From the NCBI GenBank assembly GCA_963775235.1, contig CAVZHY010000002.1:496001-560000 (forward strand): a DNA stretch of 64,000 bases, read 5' to 3'. The translations under genes were made by a program, and so were the position numbers. This document shows, piece after piece, positions 53,770 through 64,000 of the stretch. Source of the DNA: JBBDMC01 sp963775235 (GTDB lineage: Bacteria; Pseudomonadota; Alphaproteobacteria; Rhizobiales; Kaistiaceae). The first letter of the stretch is position 1. Each line of letters starts with the position of its first letter. Under the pieces are notes generated by a model. It saw only the letters and a list, made by a program, of their open reading frames with translations. It was not told the DNA's origin and made no database searches.

Positions 53770-54919
53770 ATGCTTCCGAAACCCGAATCCGCCTGCTTCG
53801 TCATCGCCGACATTTCCGGCTACACGAGCTACCTCACCGGCGTCGAGCTCGACCACGCCCAGGACATCATCGCCGACCTGATGGACACGGTGGTGACCGG
53901 CCTCCGCCCACCGTTCCGGCTGGCGAAGTTCGAGGGTGACGCCGCCTTCGTCTACGCCGTCACCGACAGCGTCGACGCTTCGCTGCTGCAGGACGCGATC
54001 GAGTTCGACCTACTTCGCGTTCCGCAAACGCCTGCGCAACATCCACCAGGCGACGACCTGCGAGTGCAACGCCTGCCGGCGGATGGGCGACCTCGACTTC
54101 AAGTTCGTCTCGCACTTCGGCCAGTTCATCAAGCACACCATGGCCGGGCAGGAGGAGCTGGCCGGCAGCGACGTGATCCTCGTCCACCGGCTCCTGAAGA
54201 ACGAGGTCAACGCGCGCCTCGGCGGCCACGCCTACGCGCTCTATTCCGACGCCTGCATTCAGGCGATGGGCATCGATCCCGTTGCCCAGGGCCTCATCGA
54301 GCACCAGGAAACGATCGACATCATCGGTGTCGTGAAGTGCTGGGTGCGCGATCTCGAAAGCGCCTGGGTCGCGGAAAACCGCCGCCAACACAACCAGGTG
54401 AGCCGCGACGACGCGGCCGCGGTGCTGGAGTTCGACATTGCCGCGCCCCGCTCGGCGGTATGGGAGCACTTCACGCTCCCCGGCCGCCGGCCCCAATGGC
54501 GCGCTTCCAACGGCGTGAGCGAGATTTCCGAAAGCGGCCGTCGTGGTGTCGGCACCATCGTTCACTGCGTGCACGGCAAGGACATCGTCATCGAGGAAAT
54601 CCTCGACTGGCGTCCGTTCGATTACCTGACGTTGACCACACTGTTGCCGGTCCCCGACGCCCCCAAGATCCTCATGACTTATGTTTTCGCGGAAACCGCC
54701 GGCGGCGGCACCCACATCGAGATTCGGTGCGCGAGGCCCGAGCCGAAGGACCGCGCATTCTTCGAGCAGGCCGGCGCGCGTTTCGCCGAGGACATCACCG
54801 AGGAGGTCGCCACGCTCCGCTCGATGCTCGAAGGCAAGGAAGGCGAAACCGCAATCGCCGAACCGCCGCTGCCGACATCCGCGGAGCGGTTCCTGACCGA
54901 GCCGGTTCATGCGCACTGA
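53770..54919 (+). CDS. DUF2652 (cyclase-like) and SRPBCC fusion protein, one shift
   Basis: About 382 residues. The first part, SACFVIADISGYTSYLTGVE, then RLAKFEGDAAFVYA, resembles a class III cyclase domain in the DUF2652 manner. A base error near 54004 precedes TYFAFRKRLRNIHQATTCEC and NACRRMGDLDFKFVSHFGQF, with Cys in the order CxCxxC. The C-terminal third is a START/SRPBCC lipid-cavity domain (VLEFDIAAPRSAVWEHFTLP, WRPFDYLTLTTLLPVPDA). The combination suggests a ligand-sensing protein; its activity is unknown. The start is ATG 53770. Confidence 0.72.
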
Positions 54920-54983
54920 GCCGGGTGGCGGGTTTCGACGCGGCGGGTTTCGCTTTGCTCAACCCGCCCTACGTCGGTAGCAA

Positions 54984-57002
<2,019 letters not shown>

Positions 57003-57080
57003 CCTGATCACGACGGGCCGGGCCTGCCATTGCTCGCGCTGGTATCCCTGACCATATTGCATGCCAGCACCGAAGCTGGT

Positions 57081-57302
57081 ATGAGGGACCATATGGGAGA
57101 ATTCCGCAAGATCACCGTGCAGGTCCCCGCGCGCGACCTCGAACTGGCGCAGGCCTACACCGGCGAGGGCGTCACCGAGACCGTCCGGGCCGGGCTGAAG
57201 AAACTTGCGTCGATGAGAGCGCAGCAGGAGCTGCTGAAGCTGCGCGGGACCTTCAAGTTCGACATCGATCTGAACGAACTGCGCCAAGATCGGGAATGGT
57301 AG
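57081..57302 (+). CDS. vapB: VapB-type antitoxin
   Basis: A 73-residue antitoxin. ITVQVPARDLELAQAYTGEG, then VTETVRAGLKKLASMRAQQE is the ribbon-helix-helix DNA-binding part, and LRGTFKFDIDLNELRQDREW is the toxin-neutralising tail. ATG 57081 is used, with ATG 57093 as an alternative. It overlaps the toxin gene by seven bases. It binds the toxin and represses the operon. Confidence 0.88.
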   Translation: MRDHMGEFRKITVQVPARDLELAQAYTGEGVTETVRAGLKKLASMRAQQELLKLRGTFKFDIDLNELRQDREW

Positions 57303-57670
57303 CCGCCGACACGTCTACGTGGATCACCTACCTGGCGGGTACAGCCGGCGTCGACGTCGAGCGCCTGCTGTCGGGCCTCCGCGACAACGAAGTTGTCCTG
57401 CCCCCGGTAGTCCTCACCGAATTGCTGTCCCACCCGAGGCTGCCGATGGCACATCGGACCTCGCTTCAGGAGCTGCACGTCCTCGAAATCCTCCCCGACT
57501 ATTGGGTCCGCGCCGCGGCGATCCGCGCCGCCCTGCTGGGACGGAAGCTTCGGGCCCGCCTCGCCCACGCTCTGATTGCCCAGTCTTGCATCGATCACGA
57601 CGTCGCCCTGATCACCCGTGACGGCGACTTCCGCCATTTCGCCAAACACTGCGGGCTGAAGCTGGCATAG
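57296..57670 (+). CDS. vapC: VapC PIN-domain toxin
   Basis: A 124-residue PIN-domain ribonuclease. VAADTSTWITYLAG has the first Asp, VVLPPVVLTELLSHPRLP the Glu, ARLAHALIAQSCIDHDVALI and TRDGDFRHFAKHCGL the remaining acidic residues. VapC toxins cut tRNA or rRNA and stop growth when the antitoxin is lost. The start is ATG 57296, inside the antitoxin's last codons. Confidence 0.92.
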   Translation: MVAADTSTWITYLAGTAGVDVERLLSGLRDNEVVLPPVVLTELLSHPRLPMAHRTSLQELHVLEILPDYWVRAAAIRAALLGRKLRARLAHALIAQSCIDHDVALITRDGDFRHFAKHCGLKLA

Positions 57671-57708
57671 GCAGCTACGCCGCCACCATCGACCCGCCGC
57701 ACAATCGC

Positions 57709-57966
57709 TCAGGCGAGCCGTGACGCCTTCAACGCCTCGCGGAGGGAGAGCGGAGAGGCGGCGCCAGCGACCTTGGTACGCCGGAAGGGGTAGCGGTCGC
57801 GAATGTGCAGGTTGAAATAAGCCCCCGGCGAGGCCGCCCCCAGCAATGCTTCGACCACGCGCTCCGGCACCAGCCAATAGGCATATGTGCGCCCGCTGGT
57901 GAACGTCACCGTCAGTTCGGAACGGATCGCGTCGTAGGCGACAGTGCAAATCACCCGGCTGTCCAT
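57709..57966 (-). CDS. KTSC-domain protein
   Basis: An 85-residue protein of the KTSC type: VICTVAYDAIRSELTVTFTS, GRTYAYWLVPERVVEALLGA, and ASPGAYFNLHIRDRYPFRRT. The KTSC fold, sometimes fused to lysyl-tRNA synthetase, has no proven role. ATG 57966 was chosen since the domain starts just after it. It is convergent with vapC. Confidence 0.85.
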   Translation of the reverse strand: MDSRVICTVAYDAIRSELTVTFTSGRTYAYWLVPERVVEALLGAASPGAYFNLHIRDRYPFRRTKVAGAASPLSLREALKASRLA

Positions 57967-58100
57967 GGCCCTTGATAGGACCGGCGCACTCGCGCTGTCA
58001 CGTCCGCCGATCCCCGCGCCGATGGAACGCACGGCGATCTGGCGCGTTTCCGTACACAAGCTCTCCGCCCAGACCCAAAATTCACCGCTATCGGGGCACC

Positions 58101-59411
58101 ATGCTCACCAGGCTCTCCACCCTATGGGAGAAGATTCGCACCTCGCTTTGGGCGCTGCCGCTGGTTGTCGTGCTCGCCGCTGTTGCCGTCGCGGTAATCG
58201 TCGTCCAGTTTCGCCTCGGCCAGCGCAGCAGTCCGGTCTGGTGGCTCTATAGCGGAGACGCCGCCGCGGCCTCGCAGTTCCTGCAAAGCCTGCTCACCGC
58301 AACGGTGACCATGGTGACCCTCGCGGTGTCGATCACCATGGTCGTGCTGACCCTCGCCGCCCAGTCTCTGGGGCCGCGTATCATCCCGATCTTCATGGGC
58401 GACAACCTGACGAAGATCGCCCTCGGCCTGTTCATCGGTACAGGTGTCTACCTGCTGATCATCCTGCGCACGATTGGCGGCGACACCGGCAGCGTGCCGA
58501 ACCTCGCAGTGACAATGGGGACGGCGCTCTTTCTTGCCAGCGTCATCGGCCTCGTCTTTTTCCTCAACCGGCTCGCACAGTCGATCGTGGCCGACACCAT
58601 CATCGAGCGTGTCGGCCGCTCTCTGGATGCGAGCGCGGCCAGTCTGTTCAACGAGGACAAGCATCGCGGCTGTGCAGATGCCGCCCGGCTGATCGCCCAG
58701 CGCGGCAAGCAGTTCCACCTGCCCGACGGCGGTTACGTACAACTGATCGACCACCAAAGCGTGATTGCAGCCGCCCGGAAGGCCAACGCCGTCGTTGCGC
58801 TGCGCTTCCGTCCCGGCCAATTCACACTCGCGAACGACGTCGCCGGATGGATCGACGGGGCCGAGGGCGAAGAAGACGATCCGCGCGACGCTTTGAGCGA
58901 TGCCATCACCCGCGGCGCCGTGCGCACGCCCTTCGAGGACGTCGAATACTCCATCGGGCAGCTCGCGGACATCGCACTCCGCGCTCTATAGTCCGGCATC
59001 AACGATCCGCATACCGCCTGCAACGTCGTCGATCGTCTTGCAAAGTCGCTCGCGGCGATGATGGAGCGTGGCGAAATCCAGGCCGAGTGGCGGGACGAGA
59101 ACGGCGTCGTCCGGCTGCTCATACCCAGTTCGACGTTTGCCGGGATCGCCGATGCCGCCTTCAATGAGATCCGTCAGGCCGCGGCCGGCCATCCCGCCGT
59201 GCTGATCGCCCTCGTTGATCGCCTCGGCCAGCTGCTCCATCACGCCGATCGCCAGCAGGCGGCGGTCCTTCGCGGCCACCTCGACAAGGTCGAGGAAACC
59301 GGGACGCGCACCATTGCCGATGCATGTGACCGCACCGATTTCGACGCGCGGCTTGCCGCGGCGCGCGACAACCAACCGGATCGCCTCAGGCGACGAGAAG
59401 ATTGCGGGTGA
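58101..59411 (+). CDS. DUF2254 membrane protein with an in-frame stop
   Basis: A protein of 436 residues if the stop TAG at 58989 is read through. Membrane helices are LPLVVVLAAVAVAVIVVQFR, FLQSLLTATVTMVTLAVSIT, KIALGLFIGTGVYLLIILRT and AVTMGTALFLASVIGLVFFL. The soluble part has GYVQLIDHQSVIAAARKANA. At the stop the family sequence ALSPGINDPHTA is expected and ALRAL-stop-SGINDPHTA is found, so a paired insertion and loss has produced the stop, probably a sequence error. The function is unknown. It lies opposite rho. Confidence 0.8.
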
Positions 59412-59490
59412 GCGTTCCCGACCGCGGCGATAAACCGCGGGGCTCGGTACTCGGCCTGCCCCAGCGCGCCCTCGTCGACCCGGGAACGCC

Positions 59491-60757
59491 TCAGGTGTTC
59501 ATCTGATCGAAGAAGTCGTCGTTGTTTTTCGTCTGCCGGAGCTTGTCGAGCAGGAACTCGATCGCGTCGATGGTGCCCATCGGCATGAGGATGCGGCGCA
59601 GCACGTACATCTTCTTGAGAATGTCGGGCTTCACCAGCAGCTCTTCCTTGCGCGTACCGGACCGCGTGATGTCGATGGCCGGGAAAACGCGCTTGTCGGA
59701 GACCTTGCGATCGAGAATGATTTCCGAGTTGCCGGTGCCCTTGAACTCCTCGAAGATGACTTCGTCCATGCGGCTGCCGGTATCGATCAGGGCGGTCGAG
59801 ATGATGGTCAGCGAGCCGCCTTCCTCGATGTTGCGCGCCGCGCCGAAAAAGCGCTTCGGCCGCTGCAGCGCGTTGGCATCGACACCGCCGGTCAGCACCT
59901 TCCCCGAGGACGGCACCACGGTGTTGTAGGCGCGGCCGAGACGGGTGATCGAATCGAGCAGGATGATAACGTCGCGACCGTGCTCGACCAGGCGCTTCGC
60001 CTTCTCGATCACCATCTCGGCGACCTGCACGTGGCGCGTCGCCGGCTCGTCGAAGGTCGAGGAAATGACCTCGCCCTTCACCGAGCGCTGCATGTCGGTG
60101 ACCTCCTCCGGCCGTTCGTCGATCAGGAGGACGATCAGGTAGCACTCGGGGTGGTTGGCGGCGATGGAGTGGGCGATGTTCTGCAGGATGACGGTCTTGC
60201 CGGTGCGCGGCTGCGCCGTGATCAGGGCGCGCTGACCCTTGCCGAGCGGCGCCACCAAATCGATGATGCGCGCGGTCAGGTCCTTCGACGGTCGGGTTCT
60301 CGACCTCCATGACGAAACGTTCGGTCGGATAGAGCGGCGTCAGGTTGTCGAAGTGAATCTTGTGCCGCGTCTTTTCCGGGTCTTCGAAGTTGATCGAGTT
60401 GACCTTGAGCAGAGCGAAGTAGCGCTCGCCCTCCTTGGGGCTGCGGATCTGGCCCTCGACGGTATCGCCGGTCCTCAGCGAGAACCGCCGGATCTGTGAG
60501 GGCGACACGTAGATGTCGTCGGGACCGGCAAGGTAGTTGGCGTCGGGCGAGCGCAGGAAGCCGAAGCCGTCCTGCAGCACCTCGACGACGCCCTCGCCGA
60601 TGATGTCTGTGTCGCTGGCGGCGAGCTGCTTGAGGATGCCGAACATCAGCTCCTGCTTGCGCAGCGTCGACGCGTTCTCGACCTCAAGCTCTTCGGCGAA
60701 GGAAAGAAGCTCCACCGGCGACTTGGCCTTGAGGTCCTGTAGTTTCATTTCGGGCAT
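59491..60757 (-). CDS. rho: Transcription termination factor Rho, one shift
   Basis: About 421 residues. MPEMKLQDLKAKSPVELLSF is the N-terminus; VLQDGFGFLRSPDANYLAG is the RNA-binding cold-shock fold. A base error near 60285 precedes ARIIDLVAPLGKGQRALITA. Walker A is ITAQPRTGKTVILQNIAHSI, Walker B is DVIILLDSITRLGRAYN, and the Q and R loops are VLTGGVDANALQRPKRFFGA. It is a hexameric RNA helicase that ends transcription. ATG 60757 or 60748 may be used. Confidence 0.96.
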
Positions 60758-60944
60758 GGATTGGGAATTCTCGTTTGGAAAAAAACCGAAAACCGGAAAG
60801 AAGGAGGGGGTGCAGAACTTGGAGCCGACGGACCACCGCCGGATCGGCACCTCGGCTCGTCAAGGGAGGCCGGCGCCTGTCTGCTTCTGTGGGTCACCGA
60901 AAGATAGTCGTTCCCCCGTCCGACGGCAAGGGGAGAAGCGTGCG

Positions 60945-61478
60945 TCAGAACGGCTTAACCACCACCAGGATGACGATGACGATCAGGAGCAGCGTCGGCG
61001 CCTCGTTGATGATCCGGTAGAAGCGCTGCGGGCGCTGGTTGCGGTCCTCGGCGAACTGCCGCACACAGACTACGTAGAACCCGTGAATGCCGGACATGAC
61101 CAGCACCAGGGCGAGCTTGGCCTGCAACCATCCGGCAGCAAAGAGTCCACCATCCCACGCCAGCCACAGTCCCAGCACCCAGGTGGCGATCATCGCCGGG
61201 TTGATGATCCCGCGGAGCAACCGCCGTTCCATTACCTTGAACGTCTCCGACTGCACCGAACCCGGCTCGGCTTGCGTGTGATAGACGAAGAGGCGCGGCA
61301 GATAGAGCATTCCCGCCATCCACGAGATGACGGCGAGGATGTGAAACGCCTTGAGCCAAGGATAGAGGCCGGACGGTTGCCACCAGACAAGCAGGCCGAC
61401 GAGCACGACGACGATCGCGACACCGATCCCTGCACGCATGGCTCGCGATGCCATCGACTGGGCCATCAGGGCTTCCAT
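60945..61478 (-). CDS. hemJ: Protoporphyrinogen oxidase HemJ
   Basis: A 177-residue four-helix membrane enzyme of heme synthesis. YPWLKAFHILAVISWMAGML, then YLPRLFVYHTQAE holds the conserved His and Arg; GIINPAMIATWVLGLWLAWD, WLQAKLALVLVMSGIHGFYV and RFYRIINEAPTLLLIVIVIL follow. ATG 61478 overlaps the end of hemE by 13 bases, so the two heme genes are coupled. The frame is intact. Confidence 0.92.
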   Translation of the reverse strand: MEALMAQSMASRAMRAGIGVAIVVVLVGLLVWWQPSGLYPWLKAFHILAVISWMAGMLYLPRLFVYHTQAEPGSVQSETFKVMERRLLRGIINPAMIATWVLGLWLAWDGGLFAAGWLQAKLALVLVMSGIHGFYVVCVRQFAEDRNQRPQRFYRIINEAPTLLLIVIVILVVVKPF

Positions 61479-62524
61479 CCCCGCACCTGCGCTACCAGCC
61501 GCGCGACGTTGTCGATCGGCGTCTGCGGCACGATGCCGTGGCCGAGATTGAACACGAATCGTCCCGGTGAAAGCATCGCCATTATCCGACCTACCGCGCG
61601 GTCAAGCGCTTCGCCGCCGACGACCAGAGTAAGCGGATCGAGATTTCCCTGGACGGCGACCAGCGGCTGCAACCGGTCGCGCGCATAGCCAAGCGGCACC
61701 GTCCAGTCAATCGAAACCGCATCGACACCGGTCGCCTCCACGTAACGCGCGATCCGCAGGCCGGCTCCCTTGGGGAATCCGATCACCCGCGCCCGGGGTT
61801 GGGCCGCCTTCACACCTCTGACGATCCTGACGGTCGGTTCAATGCACCAGCGCTCGAAACCTTCTTCGTCGAGCACCCCGGCCCATGAGTTGAATATTTG
61901 AACGACGTCGGCGCCAGCCCTGATCTGGGCGACCAGGTAGGCCACCGAGGCCTCGACCAGAACATCCACAAGCCGCGCGAACGCCCCCTGGTGCTCGACC
62001 GCGAACCGCCGTGCCGGCGCCTGATCCGGCGTCCCCCGACCCGCGATCATGTACGTCGCGACTGTCCACGGGGCACCGCAGAAACCGATGAGCGTCTTCG
62101 ATTGATCAAGCGAACGTCTCACCTGCAGCACGGTCTCCACGACCGGCGCCGCGCCGAACCTCGACACCCGCCCGATCGAGACCATCGATTCCTGCCTCGT
62201 CGATCGGTTCCAGCCGCGGCCCTTCGCCCTCCACGAACCAGACCTTGCGCCCAAGCGCAAAGGGAACCACCAGGATGTCCGAAAACAGGATCGCCGCGTC
62301 GAGGTCAAAGCGCCTGACCGGCTGTAAGGTCACCTCTGCCGCCAGCTCCGGATTGAAACAGAGATCGAGAAACCCGCCGACCTTCGCCCGCACCGCGCGA
62401 TATTCCGGCAGGTAGCGCCCCGCCTGCCGCATCAGCCAGATCGGCGGTGGCTGCACGACCGTACCATCGAGGACCTTGGCTACGCCACCGTGGTTTGGAG
62501 GCGATCCTCGATCGTCTCTTTCAC
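61466..62524 (-). CDS. hemE: Uroporphyrinogen decarboxylase HemE, two shifts
   Basis: About 352 residues. The N-terminus is VKETIEDRLQTTVA, then after a base error near 62483 KVLDGTVVQPPPIWLMRQAG and RYLPEYR; AAILFSDILVVPFALG has the catalytic Asp. Another base error near 62170 precedes LIGFCGAPWTVATYMIAGRG and VIGFPKGAG. It makes coproporphyrinogen III. The GTG 62524 start was chosen because the family starts about 30 residues before the PPPIWLMRQ motif. It borders the putative origin. Confidence 0.93.
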
Positions 62525-62692
62525 TCGAAGAATTCTAATAGTGAATCTTGTTTTTGATTCATTTGGTAAGTGGATTATGCGTCAGTGCCTGCAATCAACA
62601 GCCGACGATGGCGACCGGACATCCGCCCGGCAATGGGGATGAAACAAAGCCCCGCTCGCAGGGATAACGAGGAAGGCCGCTGAAAACCGGCG

Positions 62693-62707
62693 TTAAGGAA
62701 TTGTTAA
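62693..62707. promoter_or_regulatory. CtrA box
   Basis: TTAA-GGAATTG-TTAA is an exact TTAA-N7-TTAA site, the full CtrA consensus, in the oriC candidate. In Caulobacter CtrA binding here blocks replication. Confidence 0.8.
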
Positions 62708-62753
62708 CCAATATGACCGTGCCCGGATAGTGTTGGACAATCTGTTGAGAAGC

Positions 62754-62762
62754 TGTGGATGC
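62754..62762 (-). promoter_or_regulatory. DnaA-like box
   Basis: Read on the minus strand, GCATCCACA matches TTATCCACA at seven of nine positions. It is the best DnaA match seen in the gap; weaker matches (for example GTTATCCCTG near 62662) are not counted. Confidence 0.55.
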
Positions 62763-62926
62763 CAACGGCCATCCGACAATTGGCCCCTTGTTACCATAGG
62801 ACGCGGATTCCGCCACCGGATGCTTCGCTCTGTTGATCGTTTGCGCCCCTTCGTGGACAGTTCGCCCGCCCGGCCGCCCGGGGCCGGAGTTTTGCAGAAA
62901 TTGCCAACAGGGCAGGGGATGAATGC

Positions 62927-63769
62927 GTGAATAACCGCGAGAGCTTCTTTCACCTGCATCTGATTTCCGATGCAACCGGCGAGACCCTCATCACGGTAGC
63001 GCGCGCCGCGGCCGCACAATACGCGCACACCCGCGCCATCGAGCATATGCACACCATGGTGCGGACCGCCAAGCAGATGGACCGCATCATCGCCGATCTG
63101 GAAGATCAACCGGGCATCGTGCTCTACACACTGGTCGACAGCACACTCAGCGACCGGCTCGAGACCGGCTGCAAGCGCATCGGCATCCCCTGCGTTTCGG
63201 TTTTGGAGCCGATCCTGCAACTCCTGCAGTCCTACCTCGGCACCGTCAGCGAGCGCCGCATCGGCGCCCAGCATGTTCTCGACGCCGACTATTTCCGCCG
63301 CATCGACGCGCTCAATTTCACCATGATGCACGACGACGGCCAGTTCGCCGGCGCTCTCGACGAGGCAGACATCGTTCTCGTCGGCATCAGCCGCACGTCG
63401 AAAACACCGACCTCGATCTACCTGGCCAACCGCGGCATCAAGACGGCCAATGTCCCGATCGTGCCCGACATTGCGCTGCCGCCAGAACTTGACGCGATCA
63501 CCCATCCGCTGGTGGTGGGTCTGGTCGCGTCGCCGGAACGCATCATTCAATTGCGCCAGAACCGCATCCTCAGCCTCAATGCCGCCCGCCCCAATCTCGC
63601 CTACGTCGACAAGAAGGCGGTGACCGACGAGATAGCCTTCACCCGCAAGCTGTGCGCCCGCCGCGGATGGCCGGTGATCGACGTCACCCGTCGCTCGATC
63701 GAGGAAACCGCAGCCGCCATCATGACGCTGCACCAGGCGGCGCGCGCCCGCGCCGACGCCTCGGCCTGA
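62927..63769 (+). CDS. ppsR: Pyruvate, water dikinase regulatory protein (PPSR/DUF299)
   Basis: A 280-residue ADP-dependent kinase and pyrophosphorylase. FFHLHLISDATGETLITVAR, VLYTLVDSTLSDRLETGCKR, the P-loop-like VLVGISRTSKTPTSIYLANR and GIKTANVPIVPDIALPPELD are all standard. It switches PEP synthase or pyruvate phosphate dikinase on and off. The start is GTG 62927; GGCAGGGG lies upstream. It corresponds to RP001 beside the Rickettsia origin. The frame is intact. Confidence 0.95.
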   Translation: MNNRESFFHLHLISDATGETLITVARAAAAQYAHTRAIEHMHTMVRTAKQMDRIIADLEDQPGIVLYTLVDSTLSDRLETGCKRIGIPCVSVLEPILQLLQSYLGTVSERRIGAQHVLDADYFRRIDALNFTMMHDDGQFAGALDEADIVLVGISRTSKTPTSIYLANRGIKTANVPIVPDIALPPELDAITHPLVVGLVASPERIIQLRQNRILSLNAARPNLAYVDKKAVTDEIAFTRKLCARRGWPVIDVTRRSIEETAAAIMTLHQAARARADASA

Positions 63770-63770
63770 G

Positions 63771-64000
63771 ATGCAAATGGTGCCGATCGTCCTCGCCTCG
63801 GCAAGCCGGTCGCGTATTGGGCTCCTGACCGCGGCGGCGGTGCCTTTCGCGGCGCGGCCGGCGGCCGTCGACGAACGCGCACTGGAGGCACCACTCGCCG
63901 CGGCTGGGGCGGGAGCGTCCGCCGTGGCCGCCGCGCTGGCCGAGGCCAAGGCGCGTGCCGTATCCCGCGAGGAGCCCGGCGCAATCGTCGTTGGCGCCGA
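63771..64000 (+). CDS. maf: Maf-like nucleotide pyrophosphatase, cut by the window edge
   Basis: The first 76 residues: MQMVPIVLASASRSRIGLLT, the diagnostic Maf opening with SxSRxxLL-like spacing, then an Ala-rich stretch, and EEPGAIVVGA just before the active-site Asp that would follow. Maf proteins hydrolyse modified or canonical nucleotide triphosphates. It begins one base after the ppsR stop. The 3' part lies beyond the window. Confidence 0.88.
   Translation, partial: MQMVPIVLASASRSRIGLLTAAAVPFAARPAAVDERALEAPLAAAGAGASAVAAALAEAKARAVSREEPGAIVVGA

Larger units (their letters stand above)
62525..62926. other. oriC: Candidate chromosomal origin (oriC) between hemE and ppsR
   Basis: The 402-base noncoding gap is flanked exactly as in Caulobacter and Rickettsia, where the origin lies between hemE and the RP001 (ppsR-type) gene. 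It holds AT-rich parts (62530-62575, 62685-62715), a CtrA box, three GANTC sites (62543, 62556 and 62806) and a DnaA-like box. It lies 10-13 kb from the parS sites, as expected for an origin. Confidence 0.75.

Noticed and set aside
59420..59438. CCGCGG-CGATAAA-CCGCGG as terminator of rho
   Set aside because: The stem is short and there is no T-run in the minus-strand direction.

Overview
The window comes from the chromosome of a high-GC alphaproteobacterium, most likely Hyphomicrobiales (Rhizobiales) or a close relative. The evidence is the gene order maf, ppsR, hemE, hemJ, rho, mnmE, mnmG, rsmG, parA, parB, holA, lptE, leuS. This is the origin-proximal cluster of the class. Further support comes from two parS sites, a CtrA box (TTAA-N7-TTAA) and GANTC sites between hemE and ppsR. 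The genus cannot be named from the sequence alone.

Positions 1 to about 20.7 kb are accessory DNA, ending at a tRNA-Gly(GCC) gene (20675-20749, minus). From left to right this part holds: small membrane proteins and gene remnants; a satellite-like integrated element with an Xre regulator, an excisionase-like protein, a PrimPol-VapE replication protein, an iteron-like array and a tyrosine integrase (about 3.0-8.8 kb); a group of small genes with a nucleotidyltransferase-like protein; a CBASS anti-phage operon; an unassigned methyltransferase plus membrane-protein pair; and a stretch with a cyclase-TPR protein, a TetR gene and five copies of an unrecognised repeat of about 150 bp. The CBASS operon reads leftward as CD-NTase, E2-like conjugating protein, patatin phospholipase. 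It is divergent from an Xre repressor and an ImmA/IrrE protease that match the known CapH/CapP regulators. This is a complete short type II CBASS and is the most notable system in the window.

Positions 20.8-64 kb are core chromosome. They include ProXp-ala, a CnoX-like thioredoxin, a Lon-substrate-domain protein, a Trm112-like protein, a MarR-controlled FAD monooxygenase, a ubiquinone hydroxylase, a TesB thioesterase, glnK and amtB (each with its own sigma-54 promoter), ftsK-lolA, a cyclic-nucleotide-domain protein, an OmpR-type response regulator, an L,D-transpeptidase, yggS, leuS-lptE, a DNA glycosylase, holA, an orphan ParA with a ribbon-helix-helix partner, a TadG-like protein, parB-parA-rsmG-mnmG-mnmE with two parS sites, a DUF2652-SRPBCC fusion, a YyaL-type protein, vapBC, a DUF2254 membrane protein, rho-hemJ-hemE, the putative oriC, ppsR and the start of maf.

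Many genes, including essential ones (leuS, rho, mnmE, mnmG, hemE, ftsK, holA, lptE), carry single-base shifts that break an otherwise intact protein. leuS alone has about eight. The simplest reading is residual sequencing or assembly error. For such genes the full intended span is given and the break points are stated in the evidence; they should not be read as true pseudogenes without resequencing.
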